A DNA stretch of 64,000 nt from Escarpia spicata (taxonomy: Eukaryota; Annelida; Polychaeta; Sabellida; Siboglinidae): NCBI GenBank assembly GCA_963995525.1, contig OZ023209.1, positions 34,778,179 to 34,842,178 of the forward strand. The letters run 5' to 3'. Below, in pieces: positions 35,661 to 48,016 of this stretch. The notes beneath the pieces are model-generated. The model made no database searches. It had not been told where the DNA came from and saw only the letters and a program-made list of their open reading frames with translations. The position numbers were made by a program, and so were the translations under genes. How positions within the stretch are numbered: position 1 is the stretch's first letter; each line of letters begins with the position of its first letter.

Positions 35661-36640
35661 GAATGTCAACGTAAGTTTGCTCCTTTTGTCGACGAAAACC
35701 CAGCATTGTGACATACAAGCATCTATTAATCATTAAGTATGCGTAATCTAGGCCTACATCTAATCTTATAAGACAATCTAGCTACCACACTTGTAATTTA
35801 GTATAGTTTGATTTTCCCACATTATGAAAATTAATATAAGTATTATACATTTAATTTACAAACGTAGATTACTACGATCCCACCAACATATACAAATGTT
35901 TTTTATGGAACGACCACTTTTAAGCCAATGTTTTTGTTTATGTAAACTATTAAAGTATAGCTGCTGCAGAAAATCAGATTGTAAGTGTATACGCAAAGGG
36001 AATGCCTTTACTTCGTTAAACGCATTCTTAGTGTCACCAAACTACACCTTTCTAGTGTTTATTTCTTTATCAATCAAACCTACCAGATACACACAATCTC
36101 GATGGTTCCCCTTTGGCCACAACATCGGCATATCGGTACTGATTCTGCAGCCAATATAAATTATTATTATTCACAAATGAGTTAGCTAAAAATCCGATGG
36201 CTAGGCCTACACAAGTATAACCATGATATACAGTTACAAGTTTCTGTTTAAAATGTTTCCAACAAATGGCAAATGATATATAAGTGTTACCAAATTGCAT
36301 CTTTTTAAACATGTGTTATTAAAAAATTATATCCACCCTCGGCGCTTCTTGTTTGGCCATCAAGCGAGTTCAATCACAACTGCATATGAATACAAATTTG
36401 CCAAAAAAACATAAGATATCAGGTATCTCAATATTGCACCTATTCAAGAATTATATAAATAACGTCAACTGGTGCCCATATAGTGGGAAGGCGGAACAAC
36501 CTCTTTCCGCAACCACCTCTTCTCTTTATAGCCAGCGGTTCCCCCTTTTTTGTAAACTACTTCTAATAAGACCAGAAGGGCATACAGCCATACTATCGCT
36601 TGTTAGTGGTGCCAATTGGAAATCAACTCCCGTGCATGCA
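35661..36640. other. AT-rich spacer upstream of PTDSS1
   Basis: No gene is supported on either strand, and no strong repeat was identified by eye. Confidence 0.4.
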
Positions 36641-36660
36641 TAAAACCAACATTATTATAT

Positions 36661-36761
36661 CACGTGATTTGGCGAGTGGCGCCACTGTTGCTGTTAGGGA
36701 GTGCGCTTGTCTCGATTCCCAACCCCCATTCGGCTCTCGCGCACGGTCAACAGAAGAAAAC
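36661..36761 (+). promoter_or_regulatory. Probable PTDSS1 proximal promoter / 5' UTR
   Basis: The 100 bp before the start codon are locally GC- and CpG-rich. They contain an E-box (TCACGTGA, core CACGTG at 36661-36666) and a perfect 12-bp palindrome AGTGGCGCCACT about 10 bases further on. No TATA box is evident at the expected place. The transcription start is not determined. Confidence 0.4.
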
Positions 36762-36940
36762 ATGGCTACCCGGGGGAGGACGCTGAGTACAGGAAGCGAC
36801 CATTCTGATAAAAGCGATCATTTCGCCCACATAAATGAACGTGCCGTCGATGATATTTCATTGGAGTTCTTCTACAAACCACACACGCTAACTCTGTTGG
36901 CTGTATCGGTGCTAGCACTGTTATATTATGCGCTAACAAG
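36762..36940 (+). CDS. PTDSS1: Phosphatidylserine synthase 1, coding exon 1
   Basis: Phosphatidylserine synthase 1 exchanges the choline of phosphatidylcholine for serine in the ER membrane, and mitochondria-associated membrane, of animals. The first 59 codons start in good context (AACATGG). A variable serine-rich N-terminus is followed by INERAVDDISLEFFYKPHTL, the conserved cytosolic segment before the first membrane span, and LTLLAVSVLALLYYALTR, that span. The exon ends AG before GTAAGC, phase 2. The four further coding exons found here fit by phase (2, 1, 1, 0, 0), giving 198 residues of a protein usually about 470 long, so the rest lies beyond the window. The other paralogue, PTDSS2, fits less well because its EFFY/PHTL and AFGHFWGWA regions differ. 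Confidence 0.9.
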
Positions 36941-37179
36941 GTAAGCCGAACTCTCCCTGCCGGCTCTGCATTCATCAACCATCTCGTGATTCATTCATTT
37001 ACTCTGTCCCTGGCAGTAGCATCATGCTGTTTCGTGACCGTGGGGTTTGTTTGATTATTTAAGTAAGTTTGGGGGTAATTTTTGTGTGCTTTGGTTAATC
37101 ATACAACATTTCTACTGCACTGAAAAGTAAAAACCTGATTGTTACCCTCCAGAAACCAGCCTACCCACACTACACTAGG

Positions 37180-38120
37180 CACTTCAACAAAAAATTAAAT
37201 ATTATGCTAGAACATTGGGAATGGGCTTAAATTAAATGTAATAGGTTAAGGATTACATAACTGTTTATTTTATTAAGATACCTTTAATAGATCAAAAGAT
37301 ATTGCGATTTTAAGACGGGAAAACAGCATAATTTTTGTGTATCTTACAATGGCAAAATGGACTCATTTTTGTGTTTTCTGTAGGTAAATATTTGCTTTAA
37401 AATGTCATAACTTTGTTATTTATACAGATATTTAAATACTGTCTTCAAGGTTTTCAAACACACTGACAAGACTAATAAATTCACAATATTTAATATTTTT
37501 AGTACTAATTATAACCAAATTAATGCAATTAATTAGTTAATTTTAGTTATGTAGCATGCAAAACTCAACAGACCAAAATGCTCCAATTAAAGGCCATAAT
37601 GTCCATGATTATGAAGATTTCATACATAGTGTGCAATGTGTATAACCACATTAATAATGGTAATAAATATGCATTAAAAATAATAATTTAATTAATTAGT
37701 TAATAATGGATAATTAGCACACAACCTCGACAGACCAAAACATCAGTAAAAGGCCATAATGTCCATCACTATGAAGATATTTATAAATAGTATGCAATGT
37801 ATATAACCACATTAATAATGGTAATAAATATGCATTAAAAATAATTATTTATTTAATTAGTCAATATTGGCTAATTAGTGTGCAACCTCAACAAACCGAC
37901 ATGTTTCAGTAAAAGGCCACAATGTCCATGGTTATGAAGATATTTGTATAATTTATGAAAGCAGTAAACCACATTAATTGTGGTAATAAATATACATTAG
38001 TCATTTCACATTAACAGTTATTAACTTAATTAATAAGTTAATATTGTATAATATTAGCACGCTAACGACTGACCACTACATTTTGATAAAAGGCTGGAAT
38101 GTCCATAATTATGAAGACTG
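37180..38120 (+). repeat. Dispersed repeat family B with internal 160-178 bp tandem units
   Basis: The left part, from GCACTTCAACAAAAAATTAA, is matched in inverted orientation at 49885-50285. From about 37550 the element runs into a tandem array of a unit containing AAAGGCCATAATGTCCAT, with occurrences at about 37591, 37751, 37913 and 38091. A unique segment joined to a short satellite array is an arrangement known from some non-autonomous Helitron-like elements; that link is only a suggestion. Confidence 0.7.
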
Positions 38121-40263
38121 TTATGAAATACAATATTCATACTCCTAGTTCACTGTGTCTATGTATGACTGTGTCATGACAGGTTGGATGAATGCTGCAT
38201 GCTCTGTACAGACCAATAATCAGTTGTCAATGTTTCATAATGTAATGATCTGCATTTTAACATGAACTTGATGAAGTAATGTTTATAAATTGATCACAGT
38301 ATTCCGACGCTGAATCCAAATATGCCAAATGCAAGATTGCTTTCTGCATTACTCCCCATGCCCCATGGGAGGCAAGCCATGAAGAAGTCTGCTCTGCTCA
38401 TAATAGTCTTTTTGTAATATTGGAAGTTGATTGTCTCATAATTTAATGCCAGTAGCAAGATCTGTGCAGCAAGGTTCATATTTCAGTATCTTGCACAATA
38501 ACGTTGTGTTCTTCAACATGATGTCTCTAAGTAATGTTCGTTTCATGTTGAGTGGAGATATCAGATGTAGAGATATCAGATGTTCAATGTAGATATCAGA
38601 TATATAATCAGCCACATTAAATGTGTACGTATGGAGGCAGGTGATGGGTGTCATATACAGACGACTCTGTGGCTTGGTGCCTTCACAGTTAACTGTCAGA
38701 CACATATCAGCGTAAGATCAGAGTCACTGCATGTAACTGCGAACAATATCTGAAATAAAAAGGTCATTGTATAATGATGACTGTTTTGATTCTACATGCA
38801 AATCTTGTGAAATAATTGTCATATCCCTGCCTCTGTTACTCAGGAGAGCAGTGTGAAATTCTATAATAATGCATTATGTCACACATAAATTAATAATAAT
38901 TGTGATACTTGAGAGGTATAACTGTGGTGTTTAATGTATTGCATGTTGTCATACAATGAAATGAACGATGGTACAACTGATCAAGGCATTTATGGTTTGT
39001 ATTACATTTACAACATGCTTTAGCAATTTTTTGCAGTGACAGAAACATTTAAAAAAAATTAAGTCAAATTATTTATGTATTTTACCTCAAAAACAACTTT
39101 TCTAACAAAATTAATTGTTGATTTAATAGGTAACTAACAAGAATTAATTAAAATTACTGCAAAAATTACTACCTACAAACATAATCGTTCGATACAAATC
39201 ATTACTAGACTATAACAATTGCAACTGAAACACAGCTATGTCATCAAATTGATTAAATTTATTATAATTTTGGTCAAATTTGAAAAAGAAAAGGACGTAC
39301 AGAAAGTTTGACTTACCCGCAAAAGGAATCCCGCTGCGAATGACGTAAATGACCGGGAAAAGTCCGCGAAAACAGAGGTTGAAGTAAAGCGCTACCGAGG
39401 TGCCTAGTAAACGAGACGGCGCTGCTGCAACGGCGCTGTGCGCACGTAAAAACATCGCGGTAGCAAGATTCGTTGAAGTGCCTAACTACACCCAATCCAA
39501 CAAGCTCTGAGTACCGTCCACCTTGTCCTTGTTGCTCCAGCCCACCTTACCAAACTATAGATAAAGACAGAGTCTGTGTTTTCAGTCTGCACAAATGATT
39601 GCACTTGTTTGATATAATTATTTGTTTTCTTTTTCTTTTAAAATTATTTGTCAAATTCAGTTTCACGCACCCTTTGCAATGCGCATTGGCTACTGCACAA
39701 CTCCTAGCCGTTAGCCCCAGTCCCAGAAGGGGCTGTATGGAGAAACAACATAGGTCTAAGAGTTAGGCTCAGAGTGATGTCCGAACCTTTCCACAATCAC
39801 CGGTGCCACTGATACAGTTGGCCTTTGCTGTATTCTTGAAAGAAGTTACCGGTAATTAAATACTTGTTGATTTTGTAGTGCATGATACAGTTGTGTTACC
39901 TAAACCGTTTGGGAGTTTGTACAGTTTTTGACCTAATCATGAAAACAACCATTGGCACTATGCATTCAAAATTAAAATCCTTGCCCACCTAGTTTTCTTC
40001 ATTACACTAATATACAGTTTACAATAATCAATACAATATTATACTAAGCCGTCTTAGGCTTACCGGGTAGTAAATCATGTATGGCAAATTATTAACCATA
40101 CCCAGTAGCTAGGGTTAGAGATAGGGTTTGTGCGAGTATTAGTAATAGAATTCGCCAGCATTGAGGCAGTAACGCATCATATCTGCAGGGTATCATTCTA
40201 TATTTAGAACAAGTGCCGCCACGCCGAATAGGCGGGCAAACAAACGTGTCATACAACAGTAAA
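38121..40263. other. PTDSS1 intron 1 interior, nothing recognised
   Basis: AT-rich sequence without supported coding or RNA features. A CpG-richer patch lies near 39310-39500, and another just before the next entry. Confidence 0.4.
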
Positions 40264-40495
40264 CATGGCAGCCTCCGCGCCTTTTCCAACAAATAAACTA
40301 TTAGAAAATGACAGCCCTGTGGCGAAACTGTATTCTGCAATCGTAGAAAGATACTCAAATATATAGTTACTACGATGGCTGCAATATTGCGGCCTTGCTT
40401 TGTGCGAAGTTCATTTGAAACTGGCAGAAATGTGGTCGTCCAGTTTGGTCATGCTTGCATCATACGATATAACCAGCAATCTGTATATATTTCAG
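40264..40495 (+). other. Candidate promoter-proximal first exon(s) inside PTDSS1 intron 1
   Basis: A CpG-rich patch precedes AAACATGGCAGCC at 40265, which opens a 33-codon frame (MAASAPFPTNKLLENDSPVA and on) that stops at 40364. Shortly after, ACGATGGCTGC at 40375 opens a frame of 40 codons (MAAILRPCFVRSSFETGRNV and on) that runs into a good donor, TTTCAG then GTAATT, at 40496, phase 1. This looks like the 5' end of a gene with an upstream frame, but no downstream exon was recognised and no family is known to me. Confidence 0.2.
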
Positions 40496-43077
40496 GTAAT
40501 TATATCTGATACTTATAATACGTACTACCACTGACGTGATGTTTTTTTGCATTTGTACAGTGTATTTGTATTACTTGATTAATTTTAAAGCAGTGACTGT
40601 TTGTATTTGTTATCTGTTTTGTTTTATGTACAGTGCTGCAAACATTAATAGACATGGCGCTGTGTTAACTAAATATTAATATTATGATAGTTGAATACCT
40701 ACTTTAGTCAGTATATATACTTATTTATCCGATAATTTATTTAATGTAACATAAGTTATTTCTTTTAAAATGTATATTTTAAATTACATAGTATAGATTA
40801 TGTTTTATTAATTATGTATTTTAAGTACATGTAATGTATGAACATGTTTTATACTCGGATACACAACGTTATACAATTAGCAGCAGTATGGTCAATGAAT
40901 TGTCCCTAGGTTTCAGGAGCCAGGCACTGGTTGTCAGTTGGTTATGCATTCCCTCCAACTTACTACAACTAAAAAGGTAGAACTACAACTATAATAGTAC
41001 AGGGCTACACTGTAGTTTCGAAGTGTGCATATGCGTGCCAGTTTTGGGGAAGGGGAGAAATAAACACCCCGCGTGTGCTGTCAGTGAGCGTATCTTGAAT
41101 CAGTGTCACTAGTCCCATAACTGCAATGCTTGTTAACAATGCTGGCGACATAGAATACAAGAATACAGCATTTATCGCCAACGATCCAACATGTAAAAAT
41201 GCTGAAACCGTCAAGGTTTGCTCGTCTTTTCTTGTTTTTGTTCGCGCACACGCAATAGCACCACACGTTATGTACTATATTTAGCGCTACACGTCAGTTC
41301 TGATGAAGGCAATTTAGACTGGCCAGTTAAGACATCTTGAGAGAATCAGAGAGATGCCACACCTTCTTTGACCTCCGACACAGTTCCTGGTATTACCCAT
41401 TTCCCAATTACAGCTAAGATTAGATGATGCTATACTTCTAAATGACGTTATTTAGTACAAATAATCTATTAAGTTAATCAAGGAAATTAAATTAAATAAC
41501 AAATAATAATAATTATGGAATATGGTATGTGACGTTTCACGTATGTTTGTGCTGCACAATTTAGCCTACAGCCAATAATATTGCCTTGTCATAACTACAT
41601 TAGCCAACTACCTAATAATTTGTGTTAATCAGAGTTGGAGATACGTGAAAGCAATTCAAGATGTACAGTTTCTCACAACTTTTGCCACCAATGATATTTC
41701 TGTGACTGCCTTTTCAATGTTCGAGTGGGATTCCATAGAAAAGATATAAAGAGTCAATGGATATTATCTACATATTTTCAGAAAGCCTGTTATAAAATGC
41801 AACATCACAGATTTTGGTATAAACTAAAATGGACTTGGTATGGCATAATCAGTTGGATAGAAAATAGATCCATGACTAATACTAATCGGTGACAAAAAGT
41901 GGTTACAGTAGTAGGTGGGGAGGTTTCAAATAGGAAGTTTTTAATAGAGTACCATAAGAAACATACCCGCACAATGACATCTATAAATACTTTACATTAA
42001 TGACTGCAAATTATACATGAGAGCAGAGTACTGAAATTGACCCAAAACGTGTGTTTATAAAGGTGGGGGAAAACACAATTTTTAAAGATAACTGAGACAA
42101 CTAATTAGTCAAAATTTGATCATCTGGAAAATCTTTGTAGCACATGTATACAACATGTGTACGACTGTACATATTATACAAAGTAGTGCAAGAGATCAGG
42201 TGTTTTACTCACATATAACCTTTGTTAGCGATGATAAATAAATGGCAGCTTTGCATGATTCACTCTGATAAAACAATGAGATGCCAGGGTTCAATCTAAG
42301 ATCTTTGAAAAGTGGACCAAAGGTCCATGTAGATTGTAAAAGGGGGCCTTTTTTAAACATTGCACCTATGGCATGGACTGAAAATTCCTCCGGGAATTGA
42401 CTAATTAAACAATACTATTAGACCAATAGATCCCCTCCAAACCACAGCCCGGAAACGGGTAACTCAATCAGTCTGCTTTTTGTTAGATATGCACAGCATA
42501 ATATGTGACCAGTCTCTGATTGGGCCACCCCTTTAATCACTTGTCAAGTTACAGTGTACGTCACCTCAATCATAACTCATTTGAATGGCCTCTTGACAGG
42601 GGTTCTACAGTTCAGGAACTATTTTATACAAATGCACTTCAGTGTCGGGTAATCTTTCACTTTACTGGCCTAAATTATTATCAGCATTCGCCTAGTACTA
42701 GTAGGTACTGCCCTGGATTGAGGTATAGGGATACTAGGGTTAAGGTCAGTAGGATGGCAACTGATTTTGGATATAAGATAACAACACACACTCACTGTTT
42801 CATTGACAATTGACAATCCAAATAGTTTCTCATCTGTTGAGACATATCAGGTTGTTTTAATTGTTCAAGTAAATTGTCACAAACCTAAAGTAAAGACCCG
42901 GTAGCTGTGGGAGTCCCAACACAGGGCATGAATAATAATAATAACTATAACAAATTAACTGTCCATTATTATTCAATATCATTGTTAAGATCCACATTAT
43001 ACAATGTTGATGTTCTACAACAGAAGCACTTGAAGCTGCACCACTTCCACCCATGTGTTTACTGATGATCAGTCAGA
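40496..43077. other. PTDSS1 intron 1 interior, nothing recognised
   Basis: No gene is supported on either strand. Around 42290-42310 there is GGGTTCAATCTAAG, which resembles GGGTTCAATCCAGG on the minus strand near 50360. This is probably a shared repeat edge. Confidence 0.35.
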
Positions 43078-45746
43078 TCATTGATGGCTCTGGAACAACC
43101 TGCGGTTTTTCCTTGATCTCCACGGAGCCACAGCTCTGCCAAAGTCAAACGTGGCCATTGTCTTCCCATCACAGATGATCAGCATCTGGTTGTCCAGTGA
43201 ACCAGCTGATAACTGGTTACGCAGTGGAACTTTGAATGAGTTCTGTATGCTGAAGCCCCACCCACAGTCGGCTGTGTGAACTGGTGCAACAATGGCTATG
43301 GCAGCCTGCGTGAGGAGATTCAGGAAGGTCTCCAGGTAACACTTGTGGATGAGGCTCTGTATTGTCTCTCGGAAACCCTTCCGCATTGACCAGTGGCTTG
43401 ACCTTAGGCCATTCATTCATGGTAGCATTCTCCTCAATGATGGGCACTGACTTGACACCATGATGACAGTTTTTCTTTTGAATAGCGTGCCACCAACACC
43501 TCAATCATCTCATTTCCCTATGTTTTCAGTGCATCAGCACTCAGGAACCCAAGTGGCCTCATCCCAAGCACACCCAGTGCTGCCAACTTGTTCGTCTGGT
43601 CTTGCGGGAAACGCTTCTGAACTGTTCATCAATTGTGTGATGAACTGTGATGCAGTGTTGTTGAAGTGGGTTTGCCGTGTTTGTGTAATGGTCACTGGTT
43701 GCTCCTTGAATTTGTACTTGTTTTCTCCTTCAACAGATCGGAACTCATCTTCAAGTTGTTTCATATGAATGGTATGTTGCACTGTTCTGTCGAGATGTTC
43801 CTTCAGTTCTCTCAGACATTACTCCACAGAAACTGGTACAACAGCTATATCGAGATCTTTCTTTTGGAAAACCAGGGCAAGGGCCGTGATGATGGGTAGA
43901 ACATCCATCATGAAGCAGGTTGTGTCAATGAATGTGTAAGTGGTGACCTTCTTCGTGTAACCTTGTGATCTTAGGTCACTCTCCTGGGCAAAGTATGTGA
44001 CCAGTGAGCCCAGCATGTGATAGATAGTTTCAGTTGCTTTGTAGAAGGACAACCACCTGACTTTGTGAAATTCCGTGTAATGTTGGTTCATCAAGCAACT
44101 CTTGCATTGCTCTTCCACTGTCCACCCTGTTGGAGGAGCATTTGAAGTGATAGAACAATTCGGTGACCACTTCCTGGTAGTCTTCCAGGTATGCAACTGA
44201 ATATTGGCAGCCTGTAAGCTGCACAAGGCAAGCCGCTGTACAATGCAGTGTACATTGAGGAGGGCTGGGTATTTTTCTCTTGAGATATCCAGTAGCACCT
44301 TCCTTTTCACCAGTCAGCACCTTTGCACCATCAGTGCCAAACCCAGAAACTTTGTCCATTGAAATGTCCTTGGTTTCTAAGTAATTGGTGATTTCACCAG
44401 CAATGGCTTTTCCAGTGGCAGAAATGATTGTTAGATTATACAGAAAATGTGTTGATGGGAGAAACGTTGTGGGATCCAGCACCTTTGCATACAGAACCAG
44501 CTTCTTTGAGAGTGAAAGATCTGTGCTTTCATCGGCCAGAATGCTTATTGTTGGAGATGTTTTCAGTTTCATTTCGACATCCTGACGAATGCAGCCAGTC
44601 ATAGCATCTACCATATCATTCACAGCGACTAGAGAGGTGTATTGGGCATTTTCCGCTACTGTCATGCTGCCAACATGTGGACATTGAGCAGGTCTATCAT
44701 GGTCTACCATGCTTGCGAACTTGTTGAAGAACGACCTTCCTTAACTAGCCAATAGATGCACTTCATCTTAAACTTTGCACCATTCTCCTTTTTTGTCATT
44801 GATGTTTTGAATGATGTTTCAAAATTTTGGCGCATTGCAATCTCACTCAGAGCCTCTTGGTGATCATGATGAATTAACATGCCTAGATAATGTGCTGGTT
44901 CGAAAGTTGCTGTTACTATGGTGACTGTGCTTCTTGTGTTGGTCCTGGCAGACTGAGCAAAATATGAGTTTCATTTTCATGTTATGCCGAAGCCAGACTT
45001 TATTTCCTGTATCCTGCAACCACTTGTCTTGAAAGGTTCTATGAACAGGATCATGTTCATTGTCTTCAGAGGCATGTCGAACAACACCGCTCACTTCTAT
45101 CATGGCCACACCAATCGCTTGATCATCATCACCTATCTTCATTTTGGCCACTTGATTCTTATGTCTCTTAGTGGCAGTGACAGTGACCGCCGCTGCACGG
45201 TGAGAAACAAACTGTTTTCACCACTAGTCCACTGCTGGACGATGAAGCAAATGAAGGTTTCCGCCTGCTCGTCGTTCCTGTAAGTCGAGATCAAACAAGT
45301 GAAGTCCAAAAATGGTCGTCTCATCTTTGCTAGCACATGGGCGTTTCGGAACAGCAGCATCAGTCTGTTGAACACATGCTTGTTCAAGGTCTCGACATGT
45401 TTTTCTGCAACGTTCGTGCCCACGTTCGCCTTCTTCGCGGTGTTGATTGCAGCACATCTCCAATGTAGCTCCGACTTCTCGTGAGCAGTCACCGCTTCCA
45501 AATGAAAGTTTTTGCACCCACCGACAAAACTGCATTGGCGATCAGTCTTGGTCGTCACTTGTGAGCAGCAATCCGTGCAGAACATTGCCACTTTTTCAGT
45601 GCCGGACTTCAGCCAGTCTCGGTTGACTTTCCATGGTTCACGCTTTCTGCTCTCGTTGTCGTATTTCTTGTCATGTTCGCGCTTCTTGCTTTCGTTTAAC
45701 TTTTGCTTTTTTGTGGGATTCTTCACGCCATCAATAAACTTCCACG
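43078..45746 (-). mobile_element. hAT-type transposase gene, ZNF862-like, frameshifted
   Basis: The minus strand from 45726 encodes a lysine-rich N-terminus and a TTF-like zinc finger (MFCTDCC, then GGCKNFHLEAVTAHEKSELH). A second finger-like segment follows near 45050-44880 (LIFCSVCQDQ, then NFRTSTLSRHV). The transposase core has ILADESTDLSLSKKLVLYAK and KVSGFGTDGAKVLTGEKEGA, then after a frame change near 44280 NVHCIVQRLALCSLQAA and HKVRWLSFYKATETIYHML. Near 43290 a degenerate C-terminal dimerisation region reads IAIVAPVHTADCGWGFSIQN. This order fits hAT transposases related to ZNF862/KRBA2-type genes. At least three frame changes make it a pseudogene unless sequencing errors are involved. 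Terminal inverted repeats were not located. Confidence 0.75.
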
Positions 45747-46275
45747 TGTTGCTGAAGTGATAAAAAATGGCGGCGTGTTTCTATTATATACTTTTTTTGA
45801 ACACCAGGCGGCACTATTGAGAACTTCGCTGTATTCAGTGGTCCACCGGATTTGTGATATTTACTACTCCGCGGCACGATCTGGTAGTCTCGGACTAATG
45901 GACTACCCTAATTTCGAACCCAGAGCCACTTGATCCTTGTCGTCTCTCTTAGTATAGTCCACTTGTTCCTTGTCGTCTGTCTTGGCCAATTGTCCTTCAT
46001 CTTGTTTATTAGATGGTACCATCCCACTTGGGTCACCTTAATTTTTGCCCCCTGCTTCTTCACCTTTTGAGACACAATACCGTTTCCTGGATAATCAGTT
46101 ATTTAAAGGAAATAAAAACAAGGCATTAGCTAAAATCCGTTTTCCATGTGTACACAAATATAACATTGTATGTAACATTTGACAACATAAAAAAATACGT
46201 TTGTAGACAAAATTCTATTTTAAACCTGTCTGTAGAGATTCCCGCAGAAAGTTGAAATTTAATGAGCTAGGCGAT

Positions 46276-46295
46276 CACGTGGTATCGTGACGTCA
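46276..46295 (+). promoter_or_regulatory. E-box and perfect CRE upstream of the P2X7-tail-like exon
   Basis: CACGTG at 46276-46281 is followed by TGACGTCA at 46288-46295, about 70 bp before the ATG at 46365. Both are exact consensus sites (bHLH E-box and CREB/ATF). The surrounding 100 bp are richer in CpG than the intron around them, as expected of a promoter. Confidence 0.45.
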
Positions 46296-46364
46296 ATCCT
46301 GACTCGCGGCTTTGTTGACATCTATGCATCGCCATTGTTGTTCTCTCCATTCTCTTGTAACATC

Positions 46365-46543
46365 ATGGCTAGTGGGAGTTTCCCAGAGTTTCAAGTGAAA
46401 TCATACGATTTTGAGCCACTAGCGGGAACGGTTACAGCGAACGATTCGTCTAATTCCGCTCTTTCCGAGCGTTTCAGCGACGGTAGCGAAGAAGATGATG
46501 CGGAGTCGGACAGTCACAATGTTCGCTCAGGCAACACCGACTG
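46365..46543 (+). CDS. Candidate first exon of a P2X7 C-terminal-domain-like protein
   Basis: The frame begins ATCATGGC and encodes 59 residues: a hydrophobic start, a KSYDFEPLAG block, an acidic serine-rich stretch (SDGSEEDDAESDSH) and RSGNTD. It ends at a split tryptophan codon before GTAAGC, phase 2. Invertebrate genes annotated as P2X purinoceptor 7-like, which carry only the cytoplasmic cysteine-rich domain, typically start with YxFEP, an acidic linker and NTDWC followed by cysteine pairs. This exon fits that layout. The expected cysteine-rich exon was not found in the following kilobases, so the gene may be truncated or have a long intron. The assignment rests on remembered family layout. 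Confidence 0.4.
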
Positions 46544-47079
46544 GTAAGCTGCAACTTCATTATAATGACACATATGGTGTGAAAACTGTCGACAACAACA
46601 ATTATATCGTTTTAGTACGACGTTATATTATAAAATGCGGTGTCAAAGCTGTACAGAGAGTTAGCTAGAGGTTGTAGCTAAATAGGTCATCGGACGAAGT
46701 AATTGTAAACAGACTTGTCAAAGACAAACTTCACAAAGTTACGAACCGTCGTATGACATATATAATGACAGCTCTAGATTATGTCATTTATGTGGAACAA
46801 TGATTTGTATTACTCTGAGTCTGACACATAACAATATAGCTACTATATAATCAAAATAAACTGAAATAAACATTAAAACAACATGCAGAACAATTGAATA
46901 ATTATGGTAATGGGTTATAGCCTGAAGGGTTATGTCCTAGACCTAGGGGTTTAGTGTAACCTTAGGGGTCTTATATGTGAGATGCTACCAGTGGGCATAT
47001 ATGTGCCCTACGACTATGTCCATAAAAATCATAAGGACATAGCATTTTTAATCAAATTTTGTGTGTGACATATTTATTA

Positions 47080-47188
47080 CAAATCCATCAAGCAAGTTTC
47101 AGAACACAGTTTTACTGGGTTGAATCATTACAAATTCATCAAGCAAGTTTCATAACACAGTGTTACTGGGATGAATCATTCCAAATGT
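47080..47188. repeat. 51-bp tandem duplication
   Basis: CAAATCCATCAAGCAAGTTT at 47080 recurs as CAAATTCATCAAGCAAGTTT at 47131. The similarity extends through AACACAGTKTTACTGGGWTG into GAATCATT. Confidence 0.85.
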
Positions 47189-47420
47189 TGGTAACTGTGT
47201 AGACCTGGTAACACAATGTGAATCACTACACGGTCCACAGACAATGGTTATAAGCCAAACAACACCCATGGGAATACTTCCCCTGCAGGCAGATGAGAAT
47301 ATGGCTTCAGCAAATACCCATTGATAAACAAGTTATCTAGTCCATTTTGTTGATCACTTTACCTATGACATGCTAATAAATAGCATAGCTTCACACCTAC
47401 AGACCAATTATTATCTTTAC

Positions 47421-48016
47421 AGGGCAACTTCCCATTGAGCCGAGAAACTGCTGCACTACGACATTGGTTTGGCCAGTGCAGTTTCGGCAACGTGCGAAAA
47501 GATGACGAAGTGAAGACTCTGCCACCAAGAAGTACCTCTCCTTGGAAGGGCAGCAATCTTTCCTCAAGGGAGTCTTGTTTGTAACACCCTCCTCTGTGTC
47601 AGTGTACTGGTCGACGTGGTCATCGCTGTCACTGTTGCTGCTGTCACGACTAGTCGAATCATTGTCAGAGCAAACATACTCTGGATCTGCAGCAGATGTC
47701 ACTTCCTCCCCATTTGAGTCACTCGAGTCACTAATCGGACCAGTCAACAAACTGCACTGCACACTCGTTGACCTCACTGCTGATGTCACCTGCACAGCAA
47801 CCTGCTCTGATGCACAGACTGCTTGCACTCTTCTCGTGCGAGTTGATGGCCTGATGTCAACCTGAAAGCATTTGCTGCTCCTTTTTGGAATGAAAGCTGT
47901 GACTGACTCAGGTGTGGAATCCTCTGTATCACAGGAATCCGTACGAGAGCTGTCATATTCAGTTGCTGTATCTTCAGATGACCCATTCTTGGTCGACGGT
48001 GGACTATCTCGAGCTG
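47421..48016 (-). CDS. Candidate second exon of the THAP-domain gene
   Basis: The minus strand is open from a CTGGCAG acceptor at 48017 to a GTAAAG donor at 47420. The peptide is rich in acidic and serine residues (GSSEDTATEYDSSRTDSCDT, SDNDSTSRDSSNSDSDDHVD). It ends in a conserved-looking block, KERYFLVAESSLRHLFARCR then NCTGQTNVVVQQFLGSMGSC. That block resembles the F-E-S-L-LF-C-x2-C region of THAP-plus-transposase-like proteins of invertebrates, possibly Kolobok-derived. It lies downstream (on the minus strand) of a THAP domain at 49006-49517. The splice phase to that piece could not be made consistent, partly because that piece has frame breaks. Confidence 0.4.

Noticed and set aside
47542..47865. 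Plus-strand 107-codon open frame
   Set aside because: It is opposite the acidic THAP-associated frame on the minus strand, which contains the conserved-looking C-terminal block.
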